This document shows positions 7,065 through 15,042 of a DNA stretch of 64,000 nucleotides, in pieces; positions within the stretch are counted from its first letter, which is position 1; the number at the start of each line of letters is the position of its first letter. The DNA comes from Paenibacillus sp. FSL H7-0357. GTDB lineage: Bacteria; Bacillota; Bacilli; Paenibacillales; Paenibacillaceae. A program made the translations under genes and the position numbers. Below the pieces are notes generated by a model. That model was not told the origin of the DNA and did no database searches. It saw nothing but the letters and a program-made list of their open reading frames with translations. The stretch is taken from NCBI RefSeq assembly GCF_000758525.1, contig NZ_CP009241.1, positions 4,836,001 to 4,900,000 on the forward strand, written 5' to 3'.

Positions 7065-7283
7065 ATGTATCAACGTATCCGAGATTTGCGTGAAGATAAA
7101 GATTTGACTCAAACCCAAATGGCCGAATATTTGCAATGCAGCCAGCGGATATATAGTAATTATGAACGCGGTGATGTTGATATTCCCACGGCAATTCTAA
7201 TCAAACTGGCGGAATTCCATCAGACGAGCACTGACTATTTGCTGAACAGGACGAACCAAAAAGCTTCTTATCCAAAAAGTTGA
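7065..7283 (+). CDS. XRE-family HTH repressor 1
   Basis: 72 residues from the ATG at 7065, which has TTGGAGGTG upstream. It is essentially one Cro/C1-type helix-turn-helix: LTQTQMAEYLQCSQRIYSNY, then ERGDVDIPTAILIKLAEFH and the usual STDYLLNRT tail. Operators O1 and O2 overlap its promoter and that of the divergent DUF6809 pair, so it probably represses both. It is about half identical to the protein encoded 60 bp downstream. Confidence 0.85.
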   Translation: MYQRIRDLREDKDLTQTQMAEYLQCSQRIYSNYERGDVDIPTAILIKLAEFHQTSTDYLLNRTNQKASYPKS

Positions 7284-7341
7284 ACTAAAATAATCAGTAG
7301 GTCTCGCAGTTCTCAAAGGAAGCTATTCGCTAAACACACAG

Positions 7342-7572
7342 GTGATCTTGTACAAAAGAATCCGCGACTTACGCGAAGACAAAGATCTGACACAGCAACA
7401 AATGGCTGAGCTATTACATATCACTCAAGCCACCTATTCCCGCTATGAGAATGGAAATTTGGATGTCCCGAGTGCCGTTTTAATTACTCTGGCCAATTTC
7501 CATAAAGTAAGCATCGACTATATTCTGGATCAGACAGACAACCCCAAGCGTTATCCCGGCAAAAAAGAATAG
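7342..7572 (+). CDS. XRE-family HTH repressor 2
   Basis: 76 residues from a GTG at 7342 (a TTG at 7348 is an alternative; neither has a strong binding site). The helix-turn-helix LTQQQMAELLHITQATYSRY and the SIDYILDQTDNP tail closely resemble the preceding repressor, so this is a tandem duplicate. A half-operator lies just upstream. It is followed by a strong terminator. Confidence 0.8.
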   Translation: MILYKRIRDLREDKDLTQQQMAELLHITQATYSRYENGNLDVPSAVLITLANFHKVSIDYILDQTDNPKRYPGKKE

Positions 7573-7580
7573 TACGCAGC

Positions 7581-7620
7581 AAAAACAAGCTCCTGTGACA
7601 ATCTACGGGAGCTTGTTTTT
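7581..7620 (+). terminator. intrinsic terminator after the XRE pair
   Basis: An 11-12 bp stem (AAACAAGCTCC with GGGAGCTTGTTT), a 13-base loop and a run of Ts. The flanking A-tract means it can also serve the minus-strand membrane-protein gene. Confidence 0.9.
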
Positions 7621-7679
7621 CAATTATCCAATAAGTATATCAGCTTGATAGGACAATCCGAAAATATTAATAAAGTAGC

Positions 7680-8324
7680 CTATCCCACTGCTTCCTCCAT
7701 CCTCCCCAGCACCCTCAAGCCGAGAAAAATAAACCATGCAGCAAAAGCCAGTTGAGAAACAAATACCATAGCAGTTCCAACCATCCACGGATAGGCTCCG
7801 ATAAGATCCAATATCCCTACCACAAATCCAAAATAAGCTGCAGGCTTGCCGAGCACACTTTTTCTTATCACGAGACACAATATGATGGTTGCCATGCTCA
7901 GTATAATCGCTACAGAGTGCATGCCTCCATAGTATATGCTGATTACCAGCTTGTAGATATCAGGTGGGAGTTCAATATTAAAGACGGGATAGACCAAACG
8001 CCCCAAGATAATGACCAGTAAGATATTAACCGGTATGATAACAGCCAAAAGACCGCACCCCAGCATTGTTTTGATCTTGTCCACCTTCACCAATATCCGG
8101 TACAATGCGACGGTTGAGGGTATTAATAATAATGTAGCAAAAAACAACAGTTCGTCTGCCATCGAGAGATTGAACCGCCATTCCTGCAGCCATGTCACCA
8201 GGACCGCATCCGAGAGCGGAGGACTAGGCATAGGCAACATAAATAGATATTGGACAAAAAAGAGAATCCCCGAAAGGATCAATGTAATACCACCAAACTT
8301 AATAAGGCCGTATTTAGGTTCCAT
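7680..8324 (-). CDS. multi-pass membrane protein (DUF4386-like)
   Basis: 214 residues with six or seven hydrophobic segments: about residues 10-30, 58-75, 88-110, 125-150, 160-178 and 183-205. AGGCGG precedes the ATG at 8324. The layout (a first helix ending in a short Pro-rich loop MPSPPLSDAV, then LFFATLLLIPSTVALYRIL) resembles DUF4386-type proteins. No catalytic or transport motif is visible. It lies 35 bp after the lipoprotein gene on the same strand and may share a transcript with it. Confidence 0.65.
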   Translation of the reverse strand: MEPKYGLIKFGGITLILSGILFFVQYLFMLPMPSPPLSDAVLVTWLQEWRFNLSMADELLFFATLLLIPSTVALYRILVKVDKIKTMLGCGLLAVIIPVNILLVIILGRLVYPVFNIELPPDIYKLVISIYYGGMHSVAIILSMATIILCLVIRKSVLGKPAAYFGFVVGILDLIGAYPWMVGTAMVFVSQLAFAAWFIFLGLRVLGRMEEAVG

Positions 8325-8359
8325 CGTAATCCGCCTATTCTAATAAACTATCAACAGCA

Positions 8360-9046
8360 TTACATGCTCAAGAGTTCGGTTTCATATTTTTCAAGCTTCT
8401 CCATTACACCGTCAACCCATTCCCGGTCATCCCACAATTTAGGATTATCAAGCTTCCTTACCGCTGGGTGGCCTGTTGCCATCGTATCTACACCATCTTT
8501 GTTTCCAAAGTACAAATCCACTATTATTAATGACTTGTTAACAGATTGAACTAACAGCTTGCAGCTCATTCCAGAACCCTGGTTTGAAAAGGGTAACTCT
8601 AAATAGTAAAGATTGTTATCCAGCCTCTTGAGCTCTGCTTTCTTAAACTCATTGTCCAGGCCGAATATTATACCATTACCACCTTTCGAATCCTGCAGTT
8701 GTTCTAACTCCAACATTTTATTAGTGAACTGAAGGAGATTTTTATTAGCGATGTAGTTTTTAAAAGATACGGTTTCCTGTTCTGCAACAGCTCCGGTATA
8801 AAGATTTATGAATGCTTTTCCGAAGGCCTCCATAAAAGTATAATCATCTTCACTAATCTGACCTGCTTGGATTGAAAACTCTTGATTAGCCAGATCACTT
8901 AATATCTCTGCTGCAGATTTCTCTAGCGATTCAACAGAAGCTTCTATATAGGATATAGATTCCTTTGTTGGATGATTTTCCTTCTGTGAACAACCCGCAA
9001 GGATCACAAATACCAATACAGCAATACCTAACGTAAATTTTTCCAT
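8360..9046 (-). CDS. lipoprotein of unknown function
   Basis: 228 residues. The N-terminus is a lipoprotein signal: MEKFTLGIAVLVFVIL then LAGC, giving a modified Cys19. The mature part is soluble with a helical region (about 30-100) and then beta-rich sequence. AAAGGTGG precedes the ATG at 9046. I do not recognise a family. It should be tethered to the outer face of the membrane, possibly working with the membrane protein encoded next to it. Confidence 0.7.
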   Translation of the reverse strand: MEKFTLGIAVLVFVILAGCSQKENHPTKESISYIEASVESLEKSAAEILSDLANQEFSIQAGQISEDDYTFMEAFGKAFINLYTGAVAEQETVSFKNYIANKNLLQFTNKMLELEQLQDSKGGNGIIFGLDNEFKKAELKRLDNNLYYLELPFSNQGSGMSCKLLVQSVNKSLIIVDLYFGNKDGVDTMATGHPAVRKLDNPKLWDDREWVDGVMEKLEKYETELLSM

Positions 9047-9150
9047 AGCACCACCTTTTAATAAATCATACAGTTACCTCAGTCCACGAATTTCAAGACC
9101 CCTTACATTCCGGGAGGACCGCGGCGGTTTGTCCGCCATCAAAACATTCC

Positions 9151-9708
9151 TTAGGTCAGTGGGTTCTCTCCAAATCTTTCCCATAATAATGGGTACATTT
9201 CTTCCAGGTCTTCTTCCTCCCAATCATTTTCAATCTCTGTTACTTCAAAATTGTAGCCTCGAGCTTCCAGCTCATTATAGAATTCAGTGTTTATATCATC
9301 GTTGTACTCGAACATACCGGTTTTTTGATAAATGTACGCGTCTGAAGCAACTGACAGCATCTCTTCCAGTTGGGGTGCAAAAACATCCTCTTGCAAATTT
9401 TCTTCAGATAAATATTCTGCCAGAAATTCAGGATTCTTTATTACCTGATTGAAAACTTCTTCTCCGCGGGAGATTAGCCAACCCCTAAAGCAATCAAATC
9501 CATCATCTGAACATCCTCCCATTACTACAAACGCTGCCCCCCATAATGAAGAAGTATAGGATTGTTCCATCTTATTCCTAAATTCTATTTCAAATTGAAG
9601 GATCTCTTCTTTACTGGACTTTGTTAATTCTTTGGTTAACCATTCAATTTGTTCTTCACCATACTTTTTTGAGTTGTTTATCATTTCCCAGAATAAATCA
9701 GTCGTCAT
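9151..9708 (-). CDS. DUF4240 domain protein
   Basis: 185 residues with GGAGGT before the ATG at 9708. The N-terminal 130 residues follow the DUF4240 pattern: TDLFWEMINNSK at the start, GCSDDGFDCFRGWLISRGEE in the middle, and a helical segment to YIYQKTG. The C-terminus is very acidic (NDWEEEDLEEMYPLLWERF). DUF4240 proteins are small cytosolic proteins common in variable gene neighbourhoods of bacteria and often near toxin/immunity loci; no enzymatic activity is established to my knowledge. No toxin gene is seen adjacent. Confidence 0.8.
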   Translation of the reverse strand: MTTDLFWEMINNSKKYGEEQIEWLTKELTKSSKEEILQFEIEFRNKMEQSYTSSLWGAAFVVMGGCSDDGFDCFRGWLISRGEEVFNQVIKNPEFLAEYLSEENLQEDVFAPQLEEMLSVASDAYIYQKTGMFEYNDDINTEFYNELEARGYNFEVTEIENDWEEEDLEEMYPLLWERFGENPLT

Positions 9709-9744
9709 TGCAGAGAACCTCCGTTATTATATTTTTTATTGGGA

Positions 9745-10215
9745 TTACTTAACTTCATATTCATTTAATTTGGATTCAATATATTCCCAAGCACTATTTA
9801 GATCTTTAAACACCCATCCAATTTCTTCAATTGTTTTATTGCTTTCTAAGCCAACTATTAGAGTTCTAATAGCCTCTTCTGATCTGTGCCCTACAATTAA
9901 TGCTACTGGAAACGGTGTGTCTAAATATTTTTCTTCTCCAACAAAAAAGATGCTTTCAATTCGATCCCCCCACTCATATGATAGATCGCTTAAGTCAATT
10001 ATTAGTCCCCCAGGTTCCCAAGCTTCTAAAACGGCTTTACCAATTGCGCTCATATAAGTTGCATCCGAGTTCCCAGCTGATCCATATCCATAATCCCCGA
10101 TAAATTTTAAAATCATGATTTCGAGATAATCTACTACTCTTGATGTGCCAGTATGTACTTCATATTGGATATTGCTCAGATCCTCTAGTTTCAATTGCTT
10201 TGTAAATATGTTCAT
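9745..10215 (-). CDS. hypothetical protein
   Basis: 156 residues from the ATG at 10215 with CGGAGG at good spacing. A longer frame to 10326 runs through a yyaL relic in another frame and should not be used. Alternating strands and helices (EVHTGTSRVVDYLEIMILKF, then GGLIIDLSDLSYEWG, then ALIVGHRSEEAIRTLIVG) loosely recall a STAS-like alpha/beta fold, but I see no decisive motif. It lies 36 bp upstream of the DUF4240 gene and is probably co-transcribed with it. Confidence 0.65.
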   Translation of the reverse strand: MNIFTKQLKLEDLSNIQYEVHTGTSRVVDYLEIMILKFIGDYGYGSAGNSDATYMSAIGKAVLEAWEPGGLIIDLSDLSYEWGDRIESIFFVGEEKYLDTPFPVALIVGHRSEEAIRTLIVGLESNKTIEEIGWVFKDLNSAWEYIESKLNEYEVK

Positions 10216-10249
10216 ATGTTCCTCCGATTTGAGACTCGTGAATATTAAT

Positions 10250-10319
10250 ACAAAGCTTGTTGCAGCAGATACGGTGATTTCCCCTCGACTAACCAATAGG
10301 ATACTTTTTGAATTGTCAT
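10250..10319 (-). pseudogene. yyaL: yyaL 5' fragment (copy 3)
   Basis: The ATG at 10319 begins MTIQKVSYW, with GKSPYLLQQA a few residues on, matching the yyaL start of the fragments at 4258 and 13665, then stops. Its leader (GCCCCATGACAA and GAGGTAATG) is also kept. It has been joined directly to the leader of the 156-residue gene, which may use its promoter. Confidence 0.6.
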
Positions 10320-10360
10320 GGGGCATTACCTCTTTTCGGTACGATTTGGGGAAAGAGGTT

Positions 10361-11221
10361 TCATTTTACCTTACTGTAAACCATAGAATTCAATGTCTCT
10401 TTAGTTATCGGATCTATGTTAATTATATGTTTCTCAATATCCAATAAACTAAATACCTTCTCTTCAATGTCAGCCCTTTTATAAAAGTATTCCATTAAAT
10501 CTTCCCTGTTTCCGACTTCATTCTTCTCCCCATAGCTAGAATTCTTTACATATTCAATCATCCAATCAATCCAATCAGGATATAAATCATAATTATCTGA
10601 TAAGCGTTCAGATGCAACTTTATCTATAATTCCTTTAGTATTATCAGTGCGCAAATGAAACAATATGGGGTTCAATGGTTTTAAAATATTTGTCATTTTC
10701 GCTATACATGCTGAAATATATGTTTCTGATAAGTTACTGAAACGCAATAATTCATTTATAATGTGCTGAAATAAAACACTTTCAAAAATAAAAACAATAT
10801 CATCCTGTAATGCTTTCTCAACAAAATCATTAAATTTCATAAACATTATTCTTACAAAAGTATCACTATTCAATCTTCCTTCATATGCCTGATAAGACTT
10901 TAGTTTGTCTAATAATTCATTACAATCATCACTAATGTCCGGGTAATAAATTTGATAGTATTCATCATCAATTTTCTCAACTAAACTTTCAATCAAGCTG
11001 GATTGTTCAGGATACTGAATAGTTAGATTCTTATATTCTTCTTCATTTAATAAAGCTAAAAATCTAAGGTCACAGGGATTTCTTTGAGCATAGTCCATGT
11101 CCACTTCAAGATAGACTCTCGAGTTGAAACCTTGCTCCCTCAATTTTTCATTTAGCTTCCATGCAGTTGTTGATTTCCCACAACCATGTAATCCTTCAAC
11201 GTTAATGAACTTTGTTTTCAT
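10361..11221 (-). CDS. P-loop kinase-like NTPase
   Basis: 286 residues with AAAGAGGT before the ATG at 11221. The N-terminus MKTKFINVEGLHGCGKST carries a Walker A motif (residues 10-18), as in deoxynucleoside and thymidylate-type kinases. A hydrophobic strand ending in Asp/Glu (DDIVFIFESVLFQHI, about 140-155) could be Walker B, and ASERLSDNY may be the basic lid segment. Length and layout suggest a small-molecule kinase of the P-loop kinase superfamily; the substrate is unknown. It follows a decayed nucleotidase gene, which may hint at nucleotides. Confidence 0.65.
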   Translation of the reverse strand: MKTKFINVEGLHGCGKSTTAWKLNEKLREQGFNSRVYLEVDMDYAQRNPCDLRFLALLNEEEYKNLTIQYPEQSSLIESLVEKIDDEYYQIYYPDISDDCNELLDKLKSYQAYEGRLNSDTFVRIMFMKFNDFVEKALQDDIVFIFESVLFQHIINELLRFSNLSETYISACIAKMTNILKPLNPILFHLRTDNTKGIIDKVASERLSDNYDLYPDWIDWMIEYVKNSSYGEKNEVGNREDLMEYFYKRADIEEKVFSLLDIEKHIINIDPITKETLNSMVYSKVK

Positions 11222-11237
11222 TTCATACCTCTTTCGT

Positions 11238-11450
11238 TAAAAAATAGTCCCCAACTTCACACCAGTTGTTAACTCGCACAAAACCTTATTCATTGACATT
11301 GTGTGGAGCAGTAAATAGTTGTGGGATAAAAGGAAAGTTATCATTTAACCATTCAAATGTAGCGTATCCTCCATAACCTTCTGCCTTGCAAGTCCTCAAT
11401 AGTTCGCTTCAATGAATTCAGCCCAATTAGAGATTATTAAGTAGTTTCCA
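11238..11450 (-). pseudogene. relic of a 5'(3')-deoxyribonucleotidase-like gene
   Basis: Bases 11238-11319 match 29357-29440 almost base for base, then 11320-11364 match 29539-29583, and 11400-11450 match the upstream part near 29727-29760. It is therefore a second copy of the gene at 29325-29742 with about 100 bp and other pieces deleted, and it has no open frame. The promoter region of both copies (11425-11520 and 29739-29837) is also shared. Confidence 0.8.
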
Positions 11451-11490
11451 GGCTAGATCGTGTTTAGACGCCTGCTTGAAGCTTGTTTTA

Positions 11491-11520
11491 ATTATACTAT
11501 CAAATGGAAGAATATTACGA
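11491..11520 (-). promoter_or_regulatory. recurrent promoter motif, copy 3
   Basis: The minus strand reads TCGTAATATTC then TTCCATTTGATAGTATAAT, the best-preserved copy. It faces the decayed nucleotidase relic and, beyond it, the P-loop kinase gene. Confidence 0.6.
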
Positions 11521-11541
11521 TTTCAAAATACACTTAAAAAC

Positions 11542-11572
11542 TAAAAAGCCTCCACCTAACTCTGGAAGAAGC
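11542..11572 (-). terminator. weak terminator after the HNH gene
   Basis: An imperfect stem (AAGCTTCTTCC with GGTGGAGGCTT on the minus strand) followed by five Ts, about 80 bp after the stop of the HNH gene. Confidence 0.5.
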
Positions 11573-11584
11573 TTCCTTGAATAA

Positions 11585-11630
11585 TTTAATCATTCGAACA
11601 TCACATCAATGAGAGGTTCGTGTGGGTCAA
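11585..11630. repeat. 46-bp imperfect palindrome, copy B
   Basis: Contains CATTCGAACATCACATCAAT and GGTTCGTGTGGGTCAA, matching copies A (4182) and C (23979). It begins 22 bp after the stop of the HNH gene. Confidence 0.6.
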
Positions 11631-11652
11631 TAACTTGCTCTACACAATAATT

Positions 11653-13434
11653 CTAATTGTTATCTTTACCAATTCGCTTTATGTATTCAATAAAATAATA
11701 TCTTTCCCAAATTGGTTCGAGTAGTTTAATAACTTCCTTAATGACTATTTTATTAAGATTATTTATTGCATTCTTGCATTTAAGTGCTTCAATATAGCAC
11801 TTAAATAACTCACCAATTTGCCCCAAAGTTATATTTTCTTCAACAATAGTCTCTAATTTATGATTAATTAAAGCTATTGCATCCATATGATTATTTTTTT
11901 CAAGCATTGAATAATTAATTTGCTTTTTTATGTAATAGTAAGAGTAGTTTGGTAACTCTATATTCATCAGAATATACTTTATTCCTAAAAAAATAGACTT
12001 GATCTCTTCTAGAGATAAAGAAATACTTGGGTTAGTACTAAAAAACATTTGTAATGAACACATCTCAGATAACAAATCATCAGCACTGTCAATAAGTTTA
12101 AAGTCTCTTTTTATCTGAAAACTAGAATTTATTATGTAGTTGTCAATTTTAAAATCGTTACTGAATTCAAGAAAAGCCATACTTTTTTCAAACCAGCGTT
12201 TCTTTATATTGACTAGTTCATAGTAATAGACAACATAAGGAATAAACTTTTCTGTCAACCAATGAAATGTCTGTTCCGCCGTCCAAGGTTCTTCGTCCTT
12301 TATTAATCGATTATCATACCTCTTCCATTTAATCCATAAAGTTTCATCGGGATTCATATAAGATTCATAATGATAAGATTCTATGTTCTCAGGTTCTAGT
12401 CTTGTCAAGATTATACGATTTGGATAAAGCATTATAGTGCCATTTGTACGATTAAATATATGCCATTCTGAATTTCCATTTGCATAATCAAATTCCCACG
12501 AAAACTCAATCATCTTCCTCCATAAACTTCTTTTAATTTCAATAAGTTTTACTGAACATTCATATGGATCAAACTCACAAAAATTTGATACTCCCCATTT
12601 GTTTTCAATTGATTGAAATCGTTTAACAAAAACTCCTCCAAAGTCATCAATTATTTTACATAGATCTTCAACTTCTTCTTCCTTTAATGTAAAACGATTA
12701 TTACCAAGTTGTATATAATACAGATTTGGAAGATTAAAATGCTTACCTACTATAAAACCTCTTTTCTCTAATTTGTAATCAGTATTCAAACCTAAAAACA
12801 GTTGTTGGGTAATTTGCTTATGTGAAAGTGTGATCATACAATCACTAACAAAGACACTTCTGAATTCAAAACAACAACTACCACACTGCTCATAAATCCT
12901 AGGTAAAAATGCCATAAGACTTACCGAAGGCAGACTTCTTGAAAAATGCTCAGATGTAACTTCTCTTTTATTCTCAAAAGGACCAAATTGTTCAGGTAAT
13001 AATTCTACTATTTTTGAAAACTCTATCCTTGGGTTATTTGAACTACTAATGTAAGCGCTTATTGCCGCAAGATATCTTTCGAAATCTTTAAAATTCCTCA
13101 ACTCTTGGATTCTTTTTATTATTTCCGAGGCTTTTTCTTTTGCCCGATTTATTAAAAAAATTGCGTGTGGTACTTTGTATAATTTGTTGCTTTTTAATAA
13201 ATTTATCTTCCAGGTTGCAGGAACCAAATTATACAAATGATTTATGTCTACATCATGACCAAGTACTCTCTTATATTCATTTAGTTCGTCTAATTTACCT
13301 TCATAAGATTGCGGAACTATATGATCTATTGTTGCATTAAACATATTCAATGATTTTTCAGTATAATAGCATTGAAAACCATGTGCTTCCAAAATTGCAT
13401 AACGAACAATAGGATCTTTAGGATTAACCTCCAT
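11653..13434 (-). CDS. HNH-endonuclease-domain protein, 593 aa, candidate defence nuclease
   Basis: The N-terminal 85 residues hold an HNH nuclease fold: GFQCYYTEKS (Cys22), ATIDHIVPQS (Asp37-His38, the metal-binding HNH core), then NHLYNLVPATWKINLLKSN (Asn69, Asn78). The next 500 residues are of unknown fold, AT-rich, with beta-strand-rich stretches around 180-400 and helical ones after 450; no membrane segment. GGGGG lies upstream of the ATG at 13434. It appears as a single-gene unit with its own terminator. A small HNH domain on a large unknown partner domain, inside an island with recombinases, is typical of stand-alone phage-defence effectors; that role is inference. AT content is above that of the core genes to the right. 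Confidence 0.7.
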   Translation of the reverse strand: MEVNPKDPIVRYAILEAHGFQCYYTEKSLNMFNATIDHIVPQSYEGKLDELNEYKRVLGHDVDINHLYNLVPATWKINLLKSNKLYKVPHAIFLINRAKEKASEIIKRIQELRNFKDFERYLAAISAYISSSNNPRIEFSKIVELLPEQFGPFENKREVTSEHFSRSLPSVSLMAFLPRIYEQCGSCCFEFRSVFVSDCMITLSHKQITQQLFLGLNTDYKLEKRGFIVGKHFNLPNLYYIQLGNNRFTLKEEEVEDLCKIIDDFGGVFVKRFQSIENKWGVSNFCEFDPYECSVKLIEIKRSLWRKMIEFSWEFDYANGNSEWHIFNRTNGTIMLYPNRIILTRLEPENIESYHYESYMNPDETLWIKWKRYDNRLIKDEEPWTAEQTFHWLTEKFIPYVVYYYELVNIKKRWFEKSMAFLEFSNDFKIDNYIINSSFQIKRDFKLIDSADDLLSEMCSLQMFFSTNPSISLSLEEIKSIFLGIKYILMNIELPNYSYYYIKKQINYSMLEKNNHMDAIALINHKLETIVEENITLGQIGELFKCYIEALKCKNAINNLNKIVIKEVIKLLEPIWERYYFIEYIKRIGKDNN

Positions 13435-13577
13435 TCATAAAGCCCCCATTTCATTAGAAATATTTTTGTTTCCTGCAAGCGAATTTTATTTGCGGCTGAT
13501 TCTGATTTCTTCTAAAATAGATATAGAATTAGTAGAAGGTCGCTCTACATTATGTAACTTTATTATAAACTAAAAAC

Positions 13578-13610
13578 TAACCACCTATTGAAAAATAAGT
13601 GGTTACGTTT
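13578..13610 (-). terminator. intrinsic terminator (minus strand)
   Basis: A near-perfect 12-base stem (TAACCACCTATT with AATAAGTGGTTA) around a four-base loop, with T-rich sequence following on the minus strand. It separates the yyaL relic at 13665 from the promoter region of the HNH gene. Confidence 0.75.
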
Positions 13611-13664
13611 TATTGGTGAATTTTTTTATTATCTAGAATTTTTGCGCACTAAAGCTATCTTGAC

Positions 13665-13778
13665 TTTGTCAAAAGCTTCTTCCGACCAAGGAAACCAGTC
13701 AACTGGATTGTGTGCCTGTTTCAGCAATTACAGCGACTTTTCCTTGGCTAATCTATTGGGTACTTTCTGAGTTGTCAT
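13665..13778 (-). pseudogene. yyaL: yyaL 5' fragment with internal stop (copy 4)
   Basis: The ATG at 13778 starts [16 protein letters not shown], then a TAA, then [16 protein letters not shown] in frame, clearly the yyaL N-terminus with a nonsense mutation. Homology ends near 13665. The upstream sequence to about 13860 matches that of the copy at 4391, including GGTGGGGGAAGGCGCA. The copy is non-functional. Confidence 0.75.
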
Positions 13779-13935
13779 GGGGCATCACCTCGTTTCGTGT
13801 TGAATTTGGGTAAAGTATTGCTTAGGGGTAGTTTACCCAAAAAGGTGGGGGAAGGCGCAGTGAAAACAATTGAAGTATTTGCTCATGATAGTCATTAACA
13901 CCACCATTTAATATACCCATAAGTAACTACAATCT

Positions 13936-14121
13936 TTAAAAAGTTTCTTTTGTCAGTATTCGAACACTTTCCAAATCAGAAAAATACCTTGTAATCGCCA
14001 TTTCCAGGCATGCTTGTCTGTTTTCTGGGGTTCTTTGATTTATAAAACTTTTATTATAGTAGGATGCCATATCATGTATTGTTCCAAATATCATAGAGCA
14101 AGCTTCACTCCAACCCTTCAT
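13936..14121 (-). CDS. small hypothetical protein or 3' gene remnant
   Basis: 61 residues starting MKGWSEACSMIFG, predicted helical (HDMASYYNKSFINQR and ACLEMAITRYFSDLESV). It begins 15 bp after the stop of the nuclease-like gene on the same strand but has no recognisable ribosome binding site. It could be a third, small gene of the defence module or the end of a lost gene. Family unknown. Confidence 0.35.
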   Translation of the reverse strand: MKGWSEACSMIFGTIHDMASYYNKSFINQRTPENRQACLEMAITRYFSDLESVRILTKETF

Positions 14122-14136
14122 ATTATCTAATATAAA

Positions 14137-15042
14137 TCAATGAATTTTGACACAAATATGATACAAGATAACCGTTCTACTCGAACGATTATGATTGGTC
14201 TTCATTATTCTTAATTCTGAATACCCATATTCATCATCGATACTTGTATCTGATGAGAGCAAAGGTGCAGGATAGCTGTGATTCGTCACATGCGCAGAAT
14301 ATCTTTCCCAAAACGAATTGAAGTCTGCGATTTTGACGTAAGATAGGCATACATTGAATTTATTACCTGAAGTATCGTATGAAAAAATCTTATCCAAATG
14401 CTCGTTAATGTAGTTTGTACTTAAAGAACTAAGATTCATTGCTTCAATAACAGTAAACGGTAATCTGTCTTTTGACACGAATATATCAAGTTCACCAGAA
14501 CCTTTGCCTGACGAAGAACTTCCTCGTCTAGTTTGGTCTTTTATGTTATAACCGATGGCTGCAAGCATGTCACCAATATAATCATTACGCTCGTCTTCAC
14601 TTGCATTAGAATAATAATTTCTTGCTTGTAAAGTTAAACAAGCTACAATTAAATTTTTGATAAAACCTTCTTGCGAATCGAGATCTCTTGTAAAATTCAT
14701 AGAAAGAGCTTTGGGGCTATTCTTCAACTTTATTACAAATACATTTCTCCCATTAACATCTATGTTATCGTACTCAACCTCAAGTTCAACGGATATAAGG
14801 CTCAATGCAGTAGAGATAGGTTCTTTAGCACTGTCTTTAACCGTGAGGCTTAACCCAACAACCGCGTAATTGTTGATAAGCTTAGATACACCCATCACGA
14901 TATACCCATATTCTTCGGAGTTGTCTAATGCACGCAACATAAGCAAAGCCAATTCATACGGCTTTAATTCCATCCCTACACCGACTAGGTTCTTAAAAGA
15001 TGTTGAACCTAACAACGTACTGATTGTATGTCTATCAATCAT
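14137..15042 (-). CDS. nuclease-like partner of the sacsin-type ATPase (PD-(D/E)XK-like)
   Basis: 301 residues. Residues 25-70 (LKPYELALLMLRALDNSEEY, GYIVMGVSK, VVGLSLTVKD) look like a Schlafen/AlbA_2-type segment. The C-terminal half has a PD-(D/E)XK-like core: SGELDIFVSKDRLPFTVIEA, with Asp186 and Glu200 placed as metal ligands; the usual Lys is replaced by Met202. Then SSLSTNYINEHLDKIFSYD follows, a stretch I associate with a family of uncharacterised nuclease-like domains in conflict systems. The ATG lies inside the end of the ATPase gene (8-bp overlap), so the two are translationally coupled and probably work together. Catalytic competence is uncertain because of the Met. Confidence 0.6.
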   Translation of the reverse strand: MIDRHTISTLLGSTSFKNLVGVGMELKPYELALLMLRALDNSEEYGYIVMGVSKLINNYAVVGLSLTVKDSAKEPISTALSLISVELEVEYDNIDVNGRNVFVIKLKNSPKALSMNFTRDLDSQEGFIKNLIVACLTLQARNYYSNASEDERNDYIGDMLAAIGYNIKDQTRRGSSSSGKGSGELDIFVSKDRLPFTVIEAMNLSSLSTNYINEHLDKIFSYDTSGNKFNVCLSYVKIADFNSFWERYSAHVTNHSYPAPLLSSDTSIDDEYGYSELRIMKTNHNRSSRTVILYHICVKIH

